Program-made: the position numbers and the translations under genes
Source of the DNA: Flavobacteriaceae bacterium UBA3356
GTDB lineage: Bacteria; Bacteroidota; Bacteroidia; Flavobacteriales; Flavobacteriaceae
Reading direction: 5' to 3'
Assembly: GCA_002360635.1 (NCBI GenBank)
Contig: DEQW01000002.1
Coordinates: 1-64,000, forward strand
DNA: 64,000 bases
Notes under the pieces: model-generated
What the model was told of the DNA's origin: nothing
What the model saw: the letters and a program-made list of their open reading frames with translations, nothing else
The model's database searches: none
In this document: positions 26,855-35,848 of the stretch, in pieces
How the letters are laid out: each line of letters opens with the position of its first letter
Numbering within the stretch: position 1 is the stretch's first letter

Positions 26855-27865
26855 TTAAACATTGTATAACTTTTTTAAGTTTTTAATCTGATCAGGTCTT
26901 CCTATAAGTATTAAACTAGAATCTTTTTCAAGTTTCATAGAAGGTTCAGGGTTAACAAAATAATTGCCATTCGGGGATTTATAGCCAATTACCGAACAGC
27001 CTGTTTTTTTTCGGATATCCAAATCTAAAATTGCTTTTTCAATTCCATCGGGACACACATTTTCAAAAGGGATTTGCTCTACGTTAATACTGTCTTTTTC
27101 ACCAGAAACAGAAAGGTTGTCCAAAAACTCGACTAAATCTGGCGTTACAACCAAGTTTGCCATATGATCGCCCCCTATTTTATCTGGCATGACCACATTA
27201 TTTGCTCCAGCAAGTTTTAATTTTTGATAGCTGGTTTCTTCGCTGGCACGGCTTATTATCTTTAATGTGGGGTTTATTTGCCTTGAAGAAAGTACAACAA
27301 ATAGGTTGTCTGCATCACTGGGCAACGCACATATTATGGTGGATGCCCTTTCTATTCCGGCTTGCAGTAAAGCGAGGTCCTCACCGGCATTACCGGTTAT
27401 AAACAACATATGGCTCCCAGAGAAACGCTCTACCACCTGCTCGTCTTTTTCAATGACCACAAATTCTTTATTATAATCCCTTAACTTCTCTACCGCTTGT
27501 TGACCATTTCTACCATAACCACAAACTATTACATGATTTCGCAATAAATCAACTTTTTTTTGCATTCTTTTCTGTTTTAAGTTACCAATGTTGCTCTTGC
27601 TTAAAAGGTATTCTGTTATTACTGAAATAGCATATCCTACTATAAATATACTGGAAAGGATAAGAAGTGAAGTGAATATTTTTTCATAAGGATCTAAAGG
27701 GCGGACTTCCTGAAACCCTACCGTAGTGATGGTTATCACAGTCATGTAGAAAGCATCAATCCACGTATAACCAGAAAAAAACCTAAAAGCTAAAATCCCT
27801 ATTGAAAAAATAAGGATCAACAAAAAGATCGCTCCGTATATTTTTGAATTGATAAACCTATTCAT
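26855..27865 (-). CDS. Two-TM potassium channel-like protein with RCK (TrkA-N/TrkA-C) domains
   Basis: This 336-residue protein has two membrane spans (GAIFLLILIFSIGILAFRF and TSLLILSSIFIVGYAISVI) around a pore loop. RCK Rossmann (HVIVCGYGRNGQQAVEKL, GxGxxG at 116-121) and TrkA-C domains follow. The filter reads TTVGFQE at residues 47-53, where canonical K+ channels have TVGYG(D/E): Tyr becomes Phe and the second Gly becomes Gln. The codons GGG TTT CAG are clear on the strand. Selectivity may therefore be altered. It overlaps the upstream PspC-like gene by 4 nt (ATGA), which implies coupled translation. Confidence 0.88.
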   Translation of the reverse strand: MNRFINSKIYGAIFLLILIFSIGILAFRFFSGYTWIDAFYMTVITITTVGFQEVRPLDPYEKIFTSLLILSSIFIVGYAISVITEYLLSKSNIGNLKQKRMQKKVDLLRNHVIVCGYGRNGQQAVEKLRDYNKEFVVIEKDEQVVERFSGSHMLFITGNAGEDLALLQAGIERASTIICALPSDADNLFVVLSSRQINPTLKIISRASEETSYQKLKLAGANNVVMPDKIGGDHMANLVVTPDLVEFLDNLSVSGEKDSINVEQIPFENVCPDGIEKAILDLDIRKKTGCSVIGYKSPNGNYFVNPEPSMKLEKDSSLILIGRPDQIKNLKKLYNV

Positions 27866-28092
27866 AAATCGAAAACCGAAGTCCGTTTAGCATATACCAA
27901 ATCTTTTAACCGTAGCCAAAAAGCGAGTGTTACATAAATGGCAAAACCCACACCCAATGTTGCAAATGAAAGATAAATGAAAAAAAGCCGTACGTTTTTA
28001 ACCCGCATCCCCAATCGATCTGCCAAACGTGAGCTCACATAAAAGCCACGTTTTTCAAAAAAATAACGAATACGGTACACCATCTGTAACAT
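27862..28092 (-). CDS. PspC-domain small membrane protein
   Basis: This 76-residue protein has a PspC-type core (SSRLADRLGMRVKNVRLFFIYLSF...IYVTLAFWLRLKDLV) with one or two membrane helices. PspC in enterobacteria senses envelope stress, but the short Bacteroidota forms have no proven role. The stop overlaps the start of the channel gene by 4 nt, so the two are probably made in a fixed ratio. The start could also be the ATG at 28083 (MVYRIRYFF). Confidence 0.8.
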   Translation of the reverse strand: MLQMVYRIRYFFEKRGFYVSSRLADRLGMRVKNVRLFFIYLSFATLGVGFAIYVTLAFWLRLKDLVYAKRTSVFDL

Positions 28093-28157
28093 ACTTGCAA
28101 ATTACTATTTTTCTATTAAAATTGTGTGGTTCACATAATTCAAAAAATAAATTAAAA

Positions 28158-29432
28158 TTAACCTCCCTTTAAAATAGCATTCCCAATCGCGCATTGTAAG
28201 CATTTTACCTTATTACAATAATTGTTTTTTAACTGAAGTAATCCCTGTGAATGTAAAGCCGTACGGGCAACTGGTTTTAATTGGTTAAATTTCTTAATTA
28301 TCGAATTTTCTTCTTTGTCTATAGACGAAGTAAGCTGAATAAGTTCTTCAGAAATATCTTTTTTAACAGCATTAGCGTAACAAAACTGCAATGGGATTAT
28401 TGTGTTTATTAGTAGTAAATCGATAAAAGCTTTTGTTAATTTCTTTTTCCGTTTTGCTGAAACAACTCCAAAATTATAATGCGTATCCCAATAGGCAGAT
28501 GCAGTCACACCAAACATTTTATAAAAGTCTTCTTTTTTTGAAGTGGAAATTACCTTTGAAAACAACTGTTTTTCTACTGCATATAACATCGCCAACTGCG
28601 ACAGGCGTATTGTCGGGAAATTAGGTGGCCGTAACCTGAAATATTTTGGCATAACTACCTCATCATTTGAAAGCTGAAATTTATGGACTAAATATTTGTA
28701 AGTTTTTTGAAGCTCTTGAAAATAACCGTCTTCATTTATCCCTTCTAATAAGCCTGACTGCCCTAAAAATAAAGCTTCCAATTCCGATTGCTTTTCAGTA
28801 CATTTTTTCACTGTTGAAAAATCCAGTGATTGTGCCATACTGTAAAAAGCGTCTCCATTTACTTTTAAACCGAAGTTCTTTGCCAGTAGGTTAAACAAAA
28901 CTGCTTCCCAATGGTTATTAGATTTTTCTAGTTCTTTTAAAATATGCCGAGATTTTTGCTGAAGCCTTTCAAAATATAAGGCCTCCAACCAATTATGTAC
29001 TGTAAATGATTCAACATATGGGAGTTCTGGTTCACATGGTATCCATTGCTGTTTTTTAGAAAACAACTTACGGTACTTGCCCAAGGTTGCTGTGTTTATT
29101 ATACTTTTTATTTCCACAGTAGGGATAGGTGAATCTTCTTTTGTAAATACATCGGCGTCATGTTCCCAAACCACATGTAATATTACCGAATCGTACGCCC
29201 TATCTTTCTCGTGGTTGTGCACATACCAATCTGAAGATTTTAGATGAATTTCAACATTTCCGGCCCATAATTGTTCTTCAATTGAAAGCTTCGCATTAAA
29301 AAAGTCAGGTCCGGAATCATAATTATGTTGCCCAACAGAAATGACTTTTACAGATTGTCCGTCTGTAGTTTTCAACTGGCTCGTGGTAAATTTCTGAAAC
29401 TTCCACACGTAATGCAGAAAATCTTCTTTCAT
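28158..29432 (-). CDS. DUF2851 family protein
   Basis: This 424-residue protein matches DUF2851 (MKEDFLHYVWKFQKF, then NYDSGPDFFNAKLSI, WAGNVEIHLKSSDWYVHNH, and DSVILHVVWEHDA). The family is widespread in Bacteroidota and has no established function. The D-x(n)-E-x-H pattern in the N-terminal part resembles a nuclease-type fold, which is only a suggestion. The C-terminus holds four Cys (CNKVKCLQCAIG and an earlier FCYAN), possibly a metal site. Neighbours on the same strand are DUF202 upstream and PspC downstream. Confidence 0.85.
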   Translation of the reverse strand: MKEDFLHYVWKFQKFTTSQLKTTDGQSVKVISVGQHNYDSGPDFFNAKLSIEEQLWAGNVEIHLKSSDWYVHNHEKDRAYDSVILHVVWEHDADVFTKEDSPIPTVEIKSIINTATLGKYRKLFSKKQQWIPCEPELPYVESFTVHNWLEALYFERLQQKSRHILKELEKSNNHWEAVLFNLLAKNFGLKVNGDAFYSMAQSLDFSTVKKCTEKQSELEALFLGQSGLLEGINEDGYFQELQKTYKYLVHKFQLSNDEVVMPKYFRLRPPNFPTIRLSQLAMLYAVEKQLFSKVISTSKKEDFYKMFGVTASAYWDTHYNFGVVSAKRKKKLTKAFIDLLLINTIIPLQFCYANAVKKDISEELIQLTSSIDKEENSIIKKFNQLKPVARTALHSQGLLQLKNNYCNKVKCLQCAIGNAILKGG

Positions 29433-29475
29433 AGTTAGAAAAAGTTACGGGGAGTTTCAGTAACGAAGGTACATT

Positions 29476-29835
29476 TTATTTTGAAGCTGTATCGTCCGTG
29501 TTTTTCTCATTATCCTCGGGAATGGTATCGGTAAATAACACTCGATGCCATTTGTATAGTCTTCGGTTTAAAACTATATACCGCATAATCCCTACGCCCA
29601 AAAAAACGATACAAACTACCAAAGCAACATACCCTAACCATCTAATGCTTTGAAAATCGTCAAGGCCTAGCAACGCCAAACCACCCAATAATAAATATAA
29701 GGATGCTTTTATATAAGCCAACAATGTACGCTCGTTTGCAAGCTTGGTACGTTCCAAAGCGAGAATTTCGCGCGTGTTTACAGGCACCGGTTTGGTACGT
29801 AAATATTTAAACAACTTTTGTGCTTCGCGTTTCAT
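29476..29835 (-). CDS. DUF202 (YidH-like) membrane protein
   Basis: This 119-residue protein has the DUF202 signature LALERTKLANERTLLAYIKASLYLL and three hydrophobic helices (LLLGGLALLGL, WLGYVALVVCIVFLGVGIM). It is likely in the inner membrane. DUF202 has no firm function, though YidH/YidG relatives occur next to stress and transport genes. The N-terminal Lys/Arg-rich tail and acidic C-terminal tail (PEDNEKNTDD) would flank the membrane domain. The gene lies between the CBS-like enzyme, which has its own terminator, and DUF2851. Confidence 0.85.
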   Translation of the reverse strand: MKREAQKLFKYLRTKPVPVNTREILALERTKLANERTLLAYIKASLYLLLGGLALLGLDDFQSIRWLGYVALVVCIVFLGVGIMRYIVLNRRLYKWHRVLFTDTIPEDNEKNTDDTASK

Positions 29836-29853
29836 TATACTCTAAAAGTAAAA

Positions 29854-29886
29854 AAATCCCGCTCCAAATGCAATGGAACGGGATTT
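29854..29886 (-). terminator. Intrinsic terminator of the CBS-like gene
   Basis: AATCCCG-C-TCCA pairs with TGGA-A-CGGGATT. On the minus strand the mismatch becomes G-U, and TTTTTT follows. It lies just past the stop of the PLP enzyme and upstream of the DUF202 start. Confidence 0.88.
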
Positions 29887-29907
29887 ATAAATTTTATTTC
29901 CGAAATG

Positions 29908-30888
29908 TTAATCGATAAATCCTTGCTCGCGCATCCAATCGTCATTATATATTTTAGCTACATAGCGGCTTCCGTGATCGTGAAACAAAACCACCACCAC
30001 ATCATCTTTAGTGAAATGCTCATTCAACTGAAGTAGACCTTTCATAGCTGCTCCGGCAGAATTCCCTAAAAACATGCCTTCTACTTCTGCCAATTTCCGT
30101 GTATAAACCGCTGCATCTTTATCGGTTACTTTAGTAAAGCCATCGATAATATCAAAATCTACATTGGCTGGAAGAATATCTTCGCCAATTCCTTCGGTGA
30201 TGTATGGGTAGATTTCGTTTTCGTCAAACTCACCTGTTTCGTGGTATTTTTTAAAAACACTTCCGTAGGTATCAATTCCCCAAACTTTAATATCCGGATT
30301 CTTTTCTTTCAAATATTTACCAACGCCGCTAATGGTTCCGCCGGTACCTACCCCAACTACAAAGTGTGTGATTTTGCCTTCGGTTTGTTCCCAAATTTCG
30401 GGCCCTGTGCTTTCGTAATGTGCTTTTGCATTACTGGGGTTGTCATATTGGTTTACATACCAACTATTAGGGGTTTCTTCTGCCAGTCGTTTTGAAGTTG
30501 AATAATACGAACGTGGATCGTCTGGCTCTACATCGTTTGGACAAACGACCACTTCACTTCCTACAGCCCGCAGAATATCCATTTTTTCCTTACTCTGTTT
30601 GTCACTTATGACACAGACCATTTTATAGCCTTTTACAATTGCTGCAAGTGCCAACCCCATTCCTGTATTTCCGCTGGTTCCTTCAATAATGGTTCCGCCC
30701 GGTTTTAGGTGGCCTTCTTTTTCGGCATCTTCAATCATTTTTACCGCCATCCGGTCTTTTACCGAGTTTCCGGGATTGAAGGTTTCGTATTTGGCGAGGA
30801 CTAAAGCCGGGATTTCTTCGGCTAGTTTATTTATTTTAACCAACGGTGTATTACCGATAGTTTCCAACATGTTTTTTGCGTATTTCAT
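29908..30888 (-). CDS. PLP-dependent cysteine synthase / cystathionine beta-synthase-like enzyme
   Basis: This is a 326-residue fold-type II PLP enzyme. The PLP lysine is Lys44 (NPGNSVKDR) and the substrate loop is EGTSGNTGMG (about 69-78). The phosphate-binding loop is VGTGGTISGVG. Long inserts such as DPRSYYSTSKRLAEE and ITEGIGEDILP match cystathionine beta-synthase better than CysK. The regulatory CBS domains and the haem-binding extension are absent. It could therefore make cystathionine from serine and homocysteine, or cysteine from O-acetylserine. It is monocistronic with a very good promoter and terminator. Confidence 0.85.
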   Translation of the reverse strand: MKYAKNMLETIGNTPLVKINKLAEEIPALVLAKYETFNPGNSVKDRMAVKMIEDAEKEGHLKPGGTIIEGTSGNTGMGLALAAIVKGYKMVCVISDKQSKEKMDILRAVGSEVVVCPNDVEPDDPRSYYSTSKRLAEETPNSWYVNQYDNPSNAKAHYESTGPEIWEQTEGKITHFVVGVGTGGTISGVGKYLKEKNPDIKVWGIDTYGSVFKKYHETGEFDENEIYPYITEGIGEDILPANVDFDIIDGFTKVTDKDAAVYTRKLAEVEGMFLGNSAGAAMKGLLQLNEHFTKDDVVVVLFHDHGSRYVAKIYNDDWMREQGFID

Positions 30889-30907
30889 AGCTGTTTTTTA
30901 TGCGGTG

Positions 30908-30939
30908 CAAAGGTACAGTTTAGTAAAAGGAACTACAAG
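30908..30939 (-). promoter_or_regulatory. Promoter of the CBS-like gene
   Basis: On the minus strand the -33 element CTTG (30939-30936) and the -7 element TACCTTTG (30915-30908) are separated by exactly 20 bp, matching the Bacteroidota consensus. The start codon is 20 bp beyond the -7 element. Confidence 0.8.
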
Positions 30940-30947
30940 ATTTTATA

Positions 30948-32183
30948 TTACTCAAACCGAATCGCCTTTACTGGAGAGATTTTGGCAATAATATAAGATG
31001 GAATAAGCAACATTAATAAACATAAAATAAATGTTCCTGCGTTCAATAGTAAAATGTACCCCAGGTCTATGTAAACAGGTGCTTCGGTCACGTAATATGT
31101 ATCTGGGTTTAGTGGAAATAATTTAAAATATTTCTGAAGAAACAAAAGCCCTAACCCTATCACATTTCCCCAAAACAAGCCTACGCCAATTAAGTACATG
31201 GCATTGTAAATAAACACTTTTCGTACGCTCCAGTCATTACTTCCCAAAGCTTTTAATATTCCAATCATTTGGGTGCGTTCTAATATTAAAACCAGCAAAG
31301 CGGTAATCATATTGATCCCTGCCACCAAAATCATGATCCCGATAATGAGCACAATGTTAAAATCAAACAGATCGAGCCATTCAAAAATAGCTCCATATTT
31401 TTGACGGATAGTTTGTGAATCTAGCGTACTGGCAGTCTCGTTATAAACTGCATTTCCCACCTCTTGAATATCATCAAAATCATCTACAAACACTTCAAAA
31501 GCGCCTATTTGGTTATCGTCCCATTTGTTTAGGCGTTGAATGTGACGTATATCGGCAACTATATATTGTTCATCAAACTGCTGAAAACCGCTGTTGTAAA
31601 TCCCAACGATTTTTAAACCAAGAGGTCGGGGTTTTCTGTTTTCGGCATCTTGTAAAAAGAAAGTGTTTACCCGGTCTCCTACTTTAAAATTTAGTCGATT
31701 AGCTAAATATTGCGAAATTAAAATCTCATCGTTTAAATTTTCAGAATAATCAGGCAGTCTTCCTTCAATTAAAAAATCACTGAAAGTTTCCCAGTTATAA
31801 TCATCGCCAACACCTTTTACCACAATGCCTTCAAAATCTTCCGCAGTTCTGATTACGCCACCTTTTAAAGCAGTAACCTGTATATGGTCAATGCCCTCAA
31901 CACCCGAAAATTTGGGATAAAAATCTTGATTTTTTGAAATAGGAATTTGTGAATCGTTGGAGAAGTTTGTATCAAAATTTGTGATAATAATATCCCCATT
32001 AAAAGCAGAGACTTTTTCACGAATTTTTTCCTGAAGCCCAACCCCAGTAGCAATAGATACCAACATCATAATAATACCAATAGCAATTGCTGTAATAGCA
32101 ATTTTTATTATTGGTGCCGAAATGCTACTTTTATAATCCTTGGAAGCAATTATGCGTCGGGCGATGAAAAATTCGAAATTCAC
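30948..32183 (-). CDS. ABC transporter permease, LolC/LolE (FtsX) type
   Basis: This inner-membrane permease has four membrane spans: SAPIIKIAITAIAIGIIMML; NIVLIIGIMILVAGINMITA; a third after KVFIYNAMYL; and a fourth, LLNAGTFILCLLMLLIPSYI. A large periplasmic domain (DGDIIITNFD...ASTLDSQTIRQ) lies between spans 1 and 2. It fits lipoprotein-releasing (LolCE) permeases. The ATG reading frame extends to 32294, but that would overlap the divergent gene. GTG at 32183 gives NFEFFIARRIIAS, the usual family start, and 411 residues, so I use it. No ATPase gene adjoins; the LolD partner would be elsewhere. Confidence 0.85.
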   Translation of the reverse strand: MNFEFFIARRIIASKDYKSSISAPIIKIAITAIAIGIIMMLVSIATGVGLQEKIREKVSAFNGDIIITNFDTNFSNDSQIPISKNQDFYPKFSGVEGIDHIQVTALKGGVIRTAEDFEGIVVKGVGDDYNWETFSDFLIEGRLPDYSENLNDEILISQYLANRLNFKVGDRVNTFFLQDAENRKPRPLGLKIVGIYNSGFQQFDEQYIVADIRHIQRLNKWDDNQIGAFEVFVDDFDDIQEVGNAVYNETASTLDSQTIRQKYGAIFEWLDLFDFNIVLIIGIMILVAGINMITALLVLILERTQMIGILKALGSNDWSVRKVFIYNAMYLIGVGLFWGNVIGLGLLFLQKYFKLFPLNPDTYYVTEAPVYIDLGYILLLNAGTFILCLLMLLIPSYIIAKISPVKAIRFE

Positions 32184-32205
32184 AAATTTGTTTATGCAGT
32201 TACTT

Positions 32206-33537
32206 ATGTTCAAAAATACAGTTTTCATTCTGCTTTTCAGTTTTTTTTCCTGCGGAACTTCGGTTACCGAAAAAGAACCTGTAAAACAAAGCACACTCGA
32301 TCAATATATTGAAGCTGGAGCAGATATAAAAGAAGACAGTGAAAGGGATTTGGAACGAAAAAGAAAAAGAGCAAAAAACAATAAAAGATACAAAATAGAA
32401 GTAGGAAGCTTAAAGACAGAAGATGGAATTGTAAAAGAAAAATCTATCGAAGTTGGTGCAGATCAATTTTCATTGTATTCTGAATTATTACAAAACAAAT
32501 CAGTCGGTGTGGTTGCCAACCAAACTTCGCGGGTTGAAAATAATTCAAAACACTTAGTTGACTTTTTAGTTGAAAAAAACATAAACTTAAAAAAAGTATT
32601 TGCCCCGGAACATGGCTTTCGCGGAAAAGCAGATGCCGGCGAAGTAGTCAAAGATGGTGTAGATACCAAAACCGGTTTGCCCATTATTTCGCTCTACGGA
32701 AAAAACAAAAAACCATCGACAGAACAATTAGATGGAATTGACATCATGGTTTTTGACATTCAAGATGTAGGTGCACGATTTTACACCTATATTTCAACCT
32801 TGCATTACGTGATGGAAGCCTGTGCCGAAGCTAAAATTCCTGTTCTCATTTTAGATCGCCCAAATCCTAATGGACATTATATAGACGGCCCAGTTTTAGA
32901 ACCAGAACATTCCAGCTTTGTAGGGATGCACCCAGTACCCGTTGTTCATGGAATGACAATTGGCGAATATGCACAAATGATTAACGGACAAGATTGGCTG
33001 AACAATAATATAAAGGCTGACATTAAAGTAATTAAAGTAAAAAACTACACCCACCAAACAGCATATTCGTTACCTGTAAAACCATCACCTAATTTACCAA
33101 ACGACACAGCGATTAACCTCTACCCCAGTCTTTGTTTTTTCGAAGGAACTATTGTTAGCGCTGGTCGTGGGACCGACATGCAGTTCCAAGTTTTTGGGGC
33201 GCCATCCTTGCCTTCACAATTTTATCCGTTCACCTTTACGCCACAAGCCAATGAAGGCGCTAAATACCCAAAATTTAAAGGTGAGCCTTGTAATGGATTA
33301 GATCTTCGGAAGAATAAAAACCTAGATAAATTGAATCTCGAATGGCTTATTGAAGCCTACGTAGGCTATGGAAAGAAAAACGGCTTTTTCAACAATTTTT
33401 TTACCAACCTTGCCGGTACAACAAAACTGCAAGAACAAATAGAAAACGGTTATACATATCCTGAAATAAGAGCTACTTGGTTACGTGATTTAGAAAAATA
33501 TGATACTATGCGGAAGCAGTATATGCTTTATGAGTAG
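32206..33537 (+). CDS. DUF1343 lipoprotein (GH171-type exo-N-acetylmuramidase-like)
   Basis: This is a lipoprotein with lipobox FSFFSC (Cys at about residue 16 from the ATG at 32206). A longer frame from 32140 exists, but this start gives a clean signal. A basic linker of about 50 residues (DLERKRKRAKNNKRYK) precedes the DUF1343 domain (SVGVVANQTSRV, APEHGFRGKADAGE, FDIQDVGARFYTY, ILDRPNPNG, GRGTD). DUF1343 is the NamZ/YbbC family, an exo-acting N-acetylmuramidase (GH171), so peptidoglycan-fragment recycling at the outer membrane is likely. It is divergent from the permease; the two starts are only 22 bp apart. Confidence 0.85.
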   Translation: MFKNTVFILLFSFFSCGTSVTEKEPVKQSTLDQYIEAGADIKEDSERDLERKRKRAKNNKRYKIEVGSLKTEDGIVKEKSIEVGADQFSLYSELLQNKSVGVVANQTSRVENNSKHLVDFLVEKNINLKKVFAPEHGFRGKADAGEVVKDGVDTKTGLPIISLYGKNKKPSTEQLDGIDIMVFDIQDVGARFYTYISTLHYVMEACAEAKIPVLILDRPNPNGHYIDGPVLEPEHSSFVGMHPVPVVHGMTIGEYAQMINGQDWLNNNIKADIKVIKVKNYTHQTAYSLPVKPSPNLPNDTAINLYPSLCFFEGTIVSAGRGTDMQFQVFGAPSLPSQFYPFTFTPQANEGAKYPKFKGEPCNGLDLRKNKNLDKLNLEWLIEAYVGYGKKNGFFNNFFTNLAGTTKLQEQIENGYTYPEIRATWLRDLEKYDTMRKQYMLYE

Positions 33538-33548
33538 TATAAATATAA

Positions 33549-34040
33549 TTAAGGCAACCTTTTTTTCATTTCTTCAACAATATTGAAGGCCGCAGGGCAA
33601 ATAGCTACATTTTTCAATGTCAAGTTTGAAATTTGCTGAAACTTCTTTCTATCAGTATGCGGAAATTCCTTGCAGGCTTTTGGGCGTACATCGTAGATGC
33701 TACAATAATTATCTGCGCCTAAAAAAGTGCACGGAACACTTTGCAACACGTAATCATTTTCTTCATCTAAATGTAAATACGCTTCAATAAACTTACTCGG
33801 TTTCATTCTAAAGTGCTTCGCTATACGCTCAATATCTTTTTGTGTAAAAAGAGGCCCCGTTGTTTTACAGCAGTTGGCACACGTTAAGCAATCGGTACGC
33901 TCAAACTCCTCGGTATGTAACTCTTGCATCAAAGAATCTAAATTTTTAGGTGGTTTGCGCTTCAGCTTTTTAAAGAATTTTTTATTCTCGTTATGCGTAT
34001 CTTTGGCGCGTTGTGGCAGTTGTTTTAGAATCTCTTCCAT
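33549..34040 (-). CDS. YkgJ-type cysteine cluster protein
   Basis: This 163-residue protein has the zinc- or iron-binding Cys pattern of YkgJ proteins (DCLTCANCCKTTGPLF, then PCTFLGADNYCSIYDVRPKACKEFPH). Family members are cytosolic and their substrate is unknown. The N-terminal 45 residues are basic. It is convergent with the DUF1343 gene (11 bp apart) and divergent from the methyltransferase, with both in a compact segment. Confidence 0.88.
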   Translation of the reverse strand: MEEILKQLPQRAKDTHNENKKFFKKLKRKPPKNLDSLMQELHTEEFERTDCLTCANCCKTTGPLFTQKDIERIAKHFRMKPSKFIEAYLHLDEENDYVLQSVPCTFLGADNYCSIYDVRPKACKEFPHTDRKKFQQISNLTLKNVAICPAAFNIVEEMKKRLP

Positions 34041-34154
34041 AGCAACGCAAAAGTACGAATTTTGAAGTACGAGGTACGATTTTCAAATGATGAAATTCTC
34101 TCTACTCAAACCTCATCAACTTATAAACTCAGCGACCCATCAACTAAAAAAACA

Positions 34155-34862
34155 ATGACCGATATTTTAGGCAACGCTTTACTTGATTATTACCACGGAA
34201 ATTATACAGAGGATATTTTAACCGAAACAAATATTACCGAAGAAGATATCATGCCTCTTCCCTATTTATTCCGAAGTTATAAAGATATGCCCGCTGTTGA
34301 ACGAAAAGCGCTCGACCTATCATTTGGAAAGGTGTTAGATGTAGGTTGCGGTGCTGGAGGCCATTCGTTGTATCTTCAAGAAAAAGGATTGCACGTTACT
34401 GCCATTGACACATCAAAAGGGGCTGTGGAAGTTTCAAAATTGCGCGGTGTGGAGCAAGTTGAACATATTGATTTACTTCATTTGCAAGACAAAAAATTTG
34501 ATACTATATTATTGTTAATGAATGGAACCGGTATTTTTCAGAAACTGGAATTTGTTTCAAAATACCTTCAGAAATTAAAATCGTTGCTTACCCATACCGG
34601 ACAGATTCTTATAGACAGTAGTGACTTACAATACATGTTTGATGCTGCTGCAGAAGAAAATATTTTTATTTCAGAAGACGGTTATTATGGTGAACTGGAA
34701 TTTACAATGAAATACAAAGGAGTAAAAAGCGAGCCCTTTAACTGGGTTTATTTAGATGAAACCATTTTCAAAAAATATTGCTATAAAAACGGATTTGATT
34801 TTGAGGTAGTCTGTGAAGGAGACCACCACGATTATTTAGCGAAACTTACGAATAAAAATTGA
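34155..34862 (+). CDS. Class I SAM-dependent methyltransferase
   Basis: This Rossmann-fold methyltransferase carries VLDVGCGAGGHSLYLQEKG (motif I) and ITAIDTSKGAVEVSKLRGV-like motif II (VTAIDTSKGAVEVSKLRG). The frame is open from 34062, but the extra residues do not resemble the family. MTDILGNALLDYYHGNY at 34155 is the usual N-terminus and gives 235 residues. The substrate (small molecule, lipid or quinone) cannot be told. The gene is single and flanked by opposite-strand or promoter-separated genes. Confidence 0.85.
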   Translation: MTDILGNALLDYYHGNYTEDILTETNITEEDIMPLPYLFRSYKDMPAVERKALDLSFGKVLDVGCGAGGHSLYLQEKGLHVTAIDTSKGAVEVSKLRGVEQVEHIDLLHLQDKKFDTILLLMNGTGIFQKLEFVSKYLQKLKSLLTHTGQILIDSSDLQYMFDAAAEENIFISEDGYYGELEFTMKYKGVKSEPFNWVYLDETIFKKYCYKNGFDFEVVCEGDHHDYLAKLTNKN

Positions 34863-34994
34863 TGAATTTACTGAAGGTTTACCCTTATCTTTTGGCTACA
34901 TACTGAAATACCCTACAAAGCGTTAAATTAATACTACCCATTTTTAAATTATCCTAGTAAAGGGTATGTTTGCTAAAAATTTAATGATTACACT

Positions 34995-35786
34995 ATGAAA
35001 TTTTCCCCTGCTTCCCTACTTTTCTTATTAATTTCAATTTTATTGTTTACCGGTTGTAAGGACGACGATTCTGATGATGCAATAAACGATCCAACAGCAG
35101 AAAACAAAAAATCTTTAGGAGCTTCAGCAGAAGATATTTTGTCGAATGACATCTATAATAGTTTGACCATTGAATTTGTGTATTCATTAGGTTTTAAACC
35201 TGAAGAAGAAACCAAAAATCTACTTATACAATTTTTAAATAACCGCATAACCAAACCCGGAGGCATCTTAATTAAAGAAACCGTTATTAATGCACCCCAA
35301 AACGCACCTTTTGATATTGATGAAATTAAAGAAATTGAGGAAGACAATAGGACCGCTTATACTGAAGACGATAATATAGCTGTCTATGTTTTCTTTTCAA
35401 ACGGAAATTCAAGTAAAGATACCGATACATCGGTTACGTTAGGGACAGCCTATTTAAACACATCGATAGTTATTTACAAAAAAACAATGCTAGATTTAAT
35501 AGCTAATAATCAAAGTTCTGATGTTGAAACCCTCGAAGCTACTACGCTTCAGCATGAGTTTGGTCATATTTTAGGTCTTGTAAACATTTCAGACGATGAT
35601 ATTCACCCAAAAGGACACGAAGACCCTGACAATGCTCGCCATTGTGTGATAGAAGATTGCTTAATGTACTTTGAAGCTACAAATACAGACGAACGTGAAG
35701 TTGCACGGTTTTTACAAAACCGGGCAAATGTTCCGCAATTAGATCCTCTATGCTTAGACGATTTAAAATCTAAAGGTGGAAAATAG
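34995..35786 (+). CDS. Zinc metalloprotease lipoprotein, HExxHxxG type
   Basis: This 263-residue lipoprotein has lipobox LLFTGC (Cys21) followed by an acidic linker. HExxHxxG is at residues 187-194 (HEFGHILGLVN). A later MYF (CLMYFEA) is a candidate Met-turn. The third zinc ligand of classic metzincins would be His or Asp at residue 197, but it is Asn. The His-rich segment HPKGHEDPDNARHC or the two nearby Cys may provide ligands. It is likely on the outer membrane facing the periplasm or outside. The gap to the methyltransferase (132 bp) can hold a promoter, though no perfect TAnnTTTG was seen. Confidence 0.8.
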   Translation: MKFSPASLLFLLISILLFTGCKDDDSDDAINDPTAENKKSLGASAEDILSNDIYNSLTIEFVYSLGFKPEEETKNLLIQFLNNRITKPGGILIKETVINAPQNAPFDIDEIKEIEEDNRTAYTEDDNIAVYVFFSNGNSSKDTDTSVTLGTAYLNTSIVIYKKTMLDLIANNQSSDVETLEATTLQHEFGHILGLVNISDDDIHPKGHEDPDNARHCVIEDCLMYFEATNTDEREVARFLQNRANVPQLDPLCLDDLKSKGGK

Positions 35787-35848
35787 TTTTGGGCTTTAGA
35801 TAAAACTATAACTATTAAAAATATAGCTTAAATTTTATATCCAAACAT

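Noticed and set aside
32140..32205. Long N-terminal extension of the DUF1343 gene
   Set aside because: It would overlap the permease start, and the lipobox protein begins cleanly at 32206.
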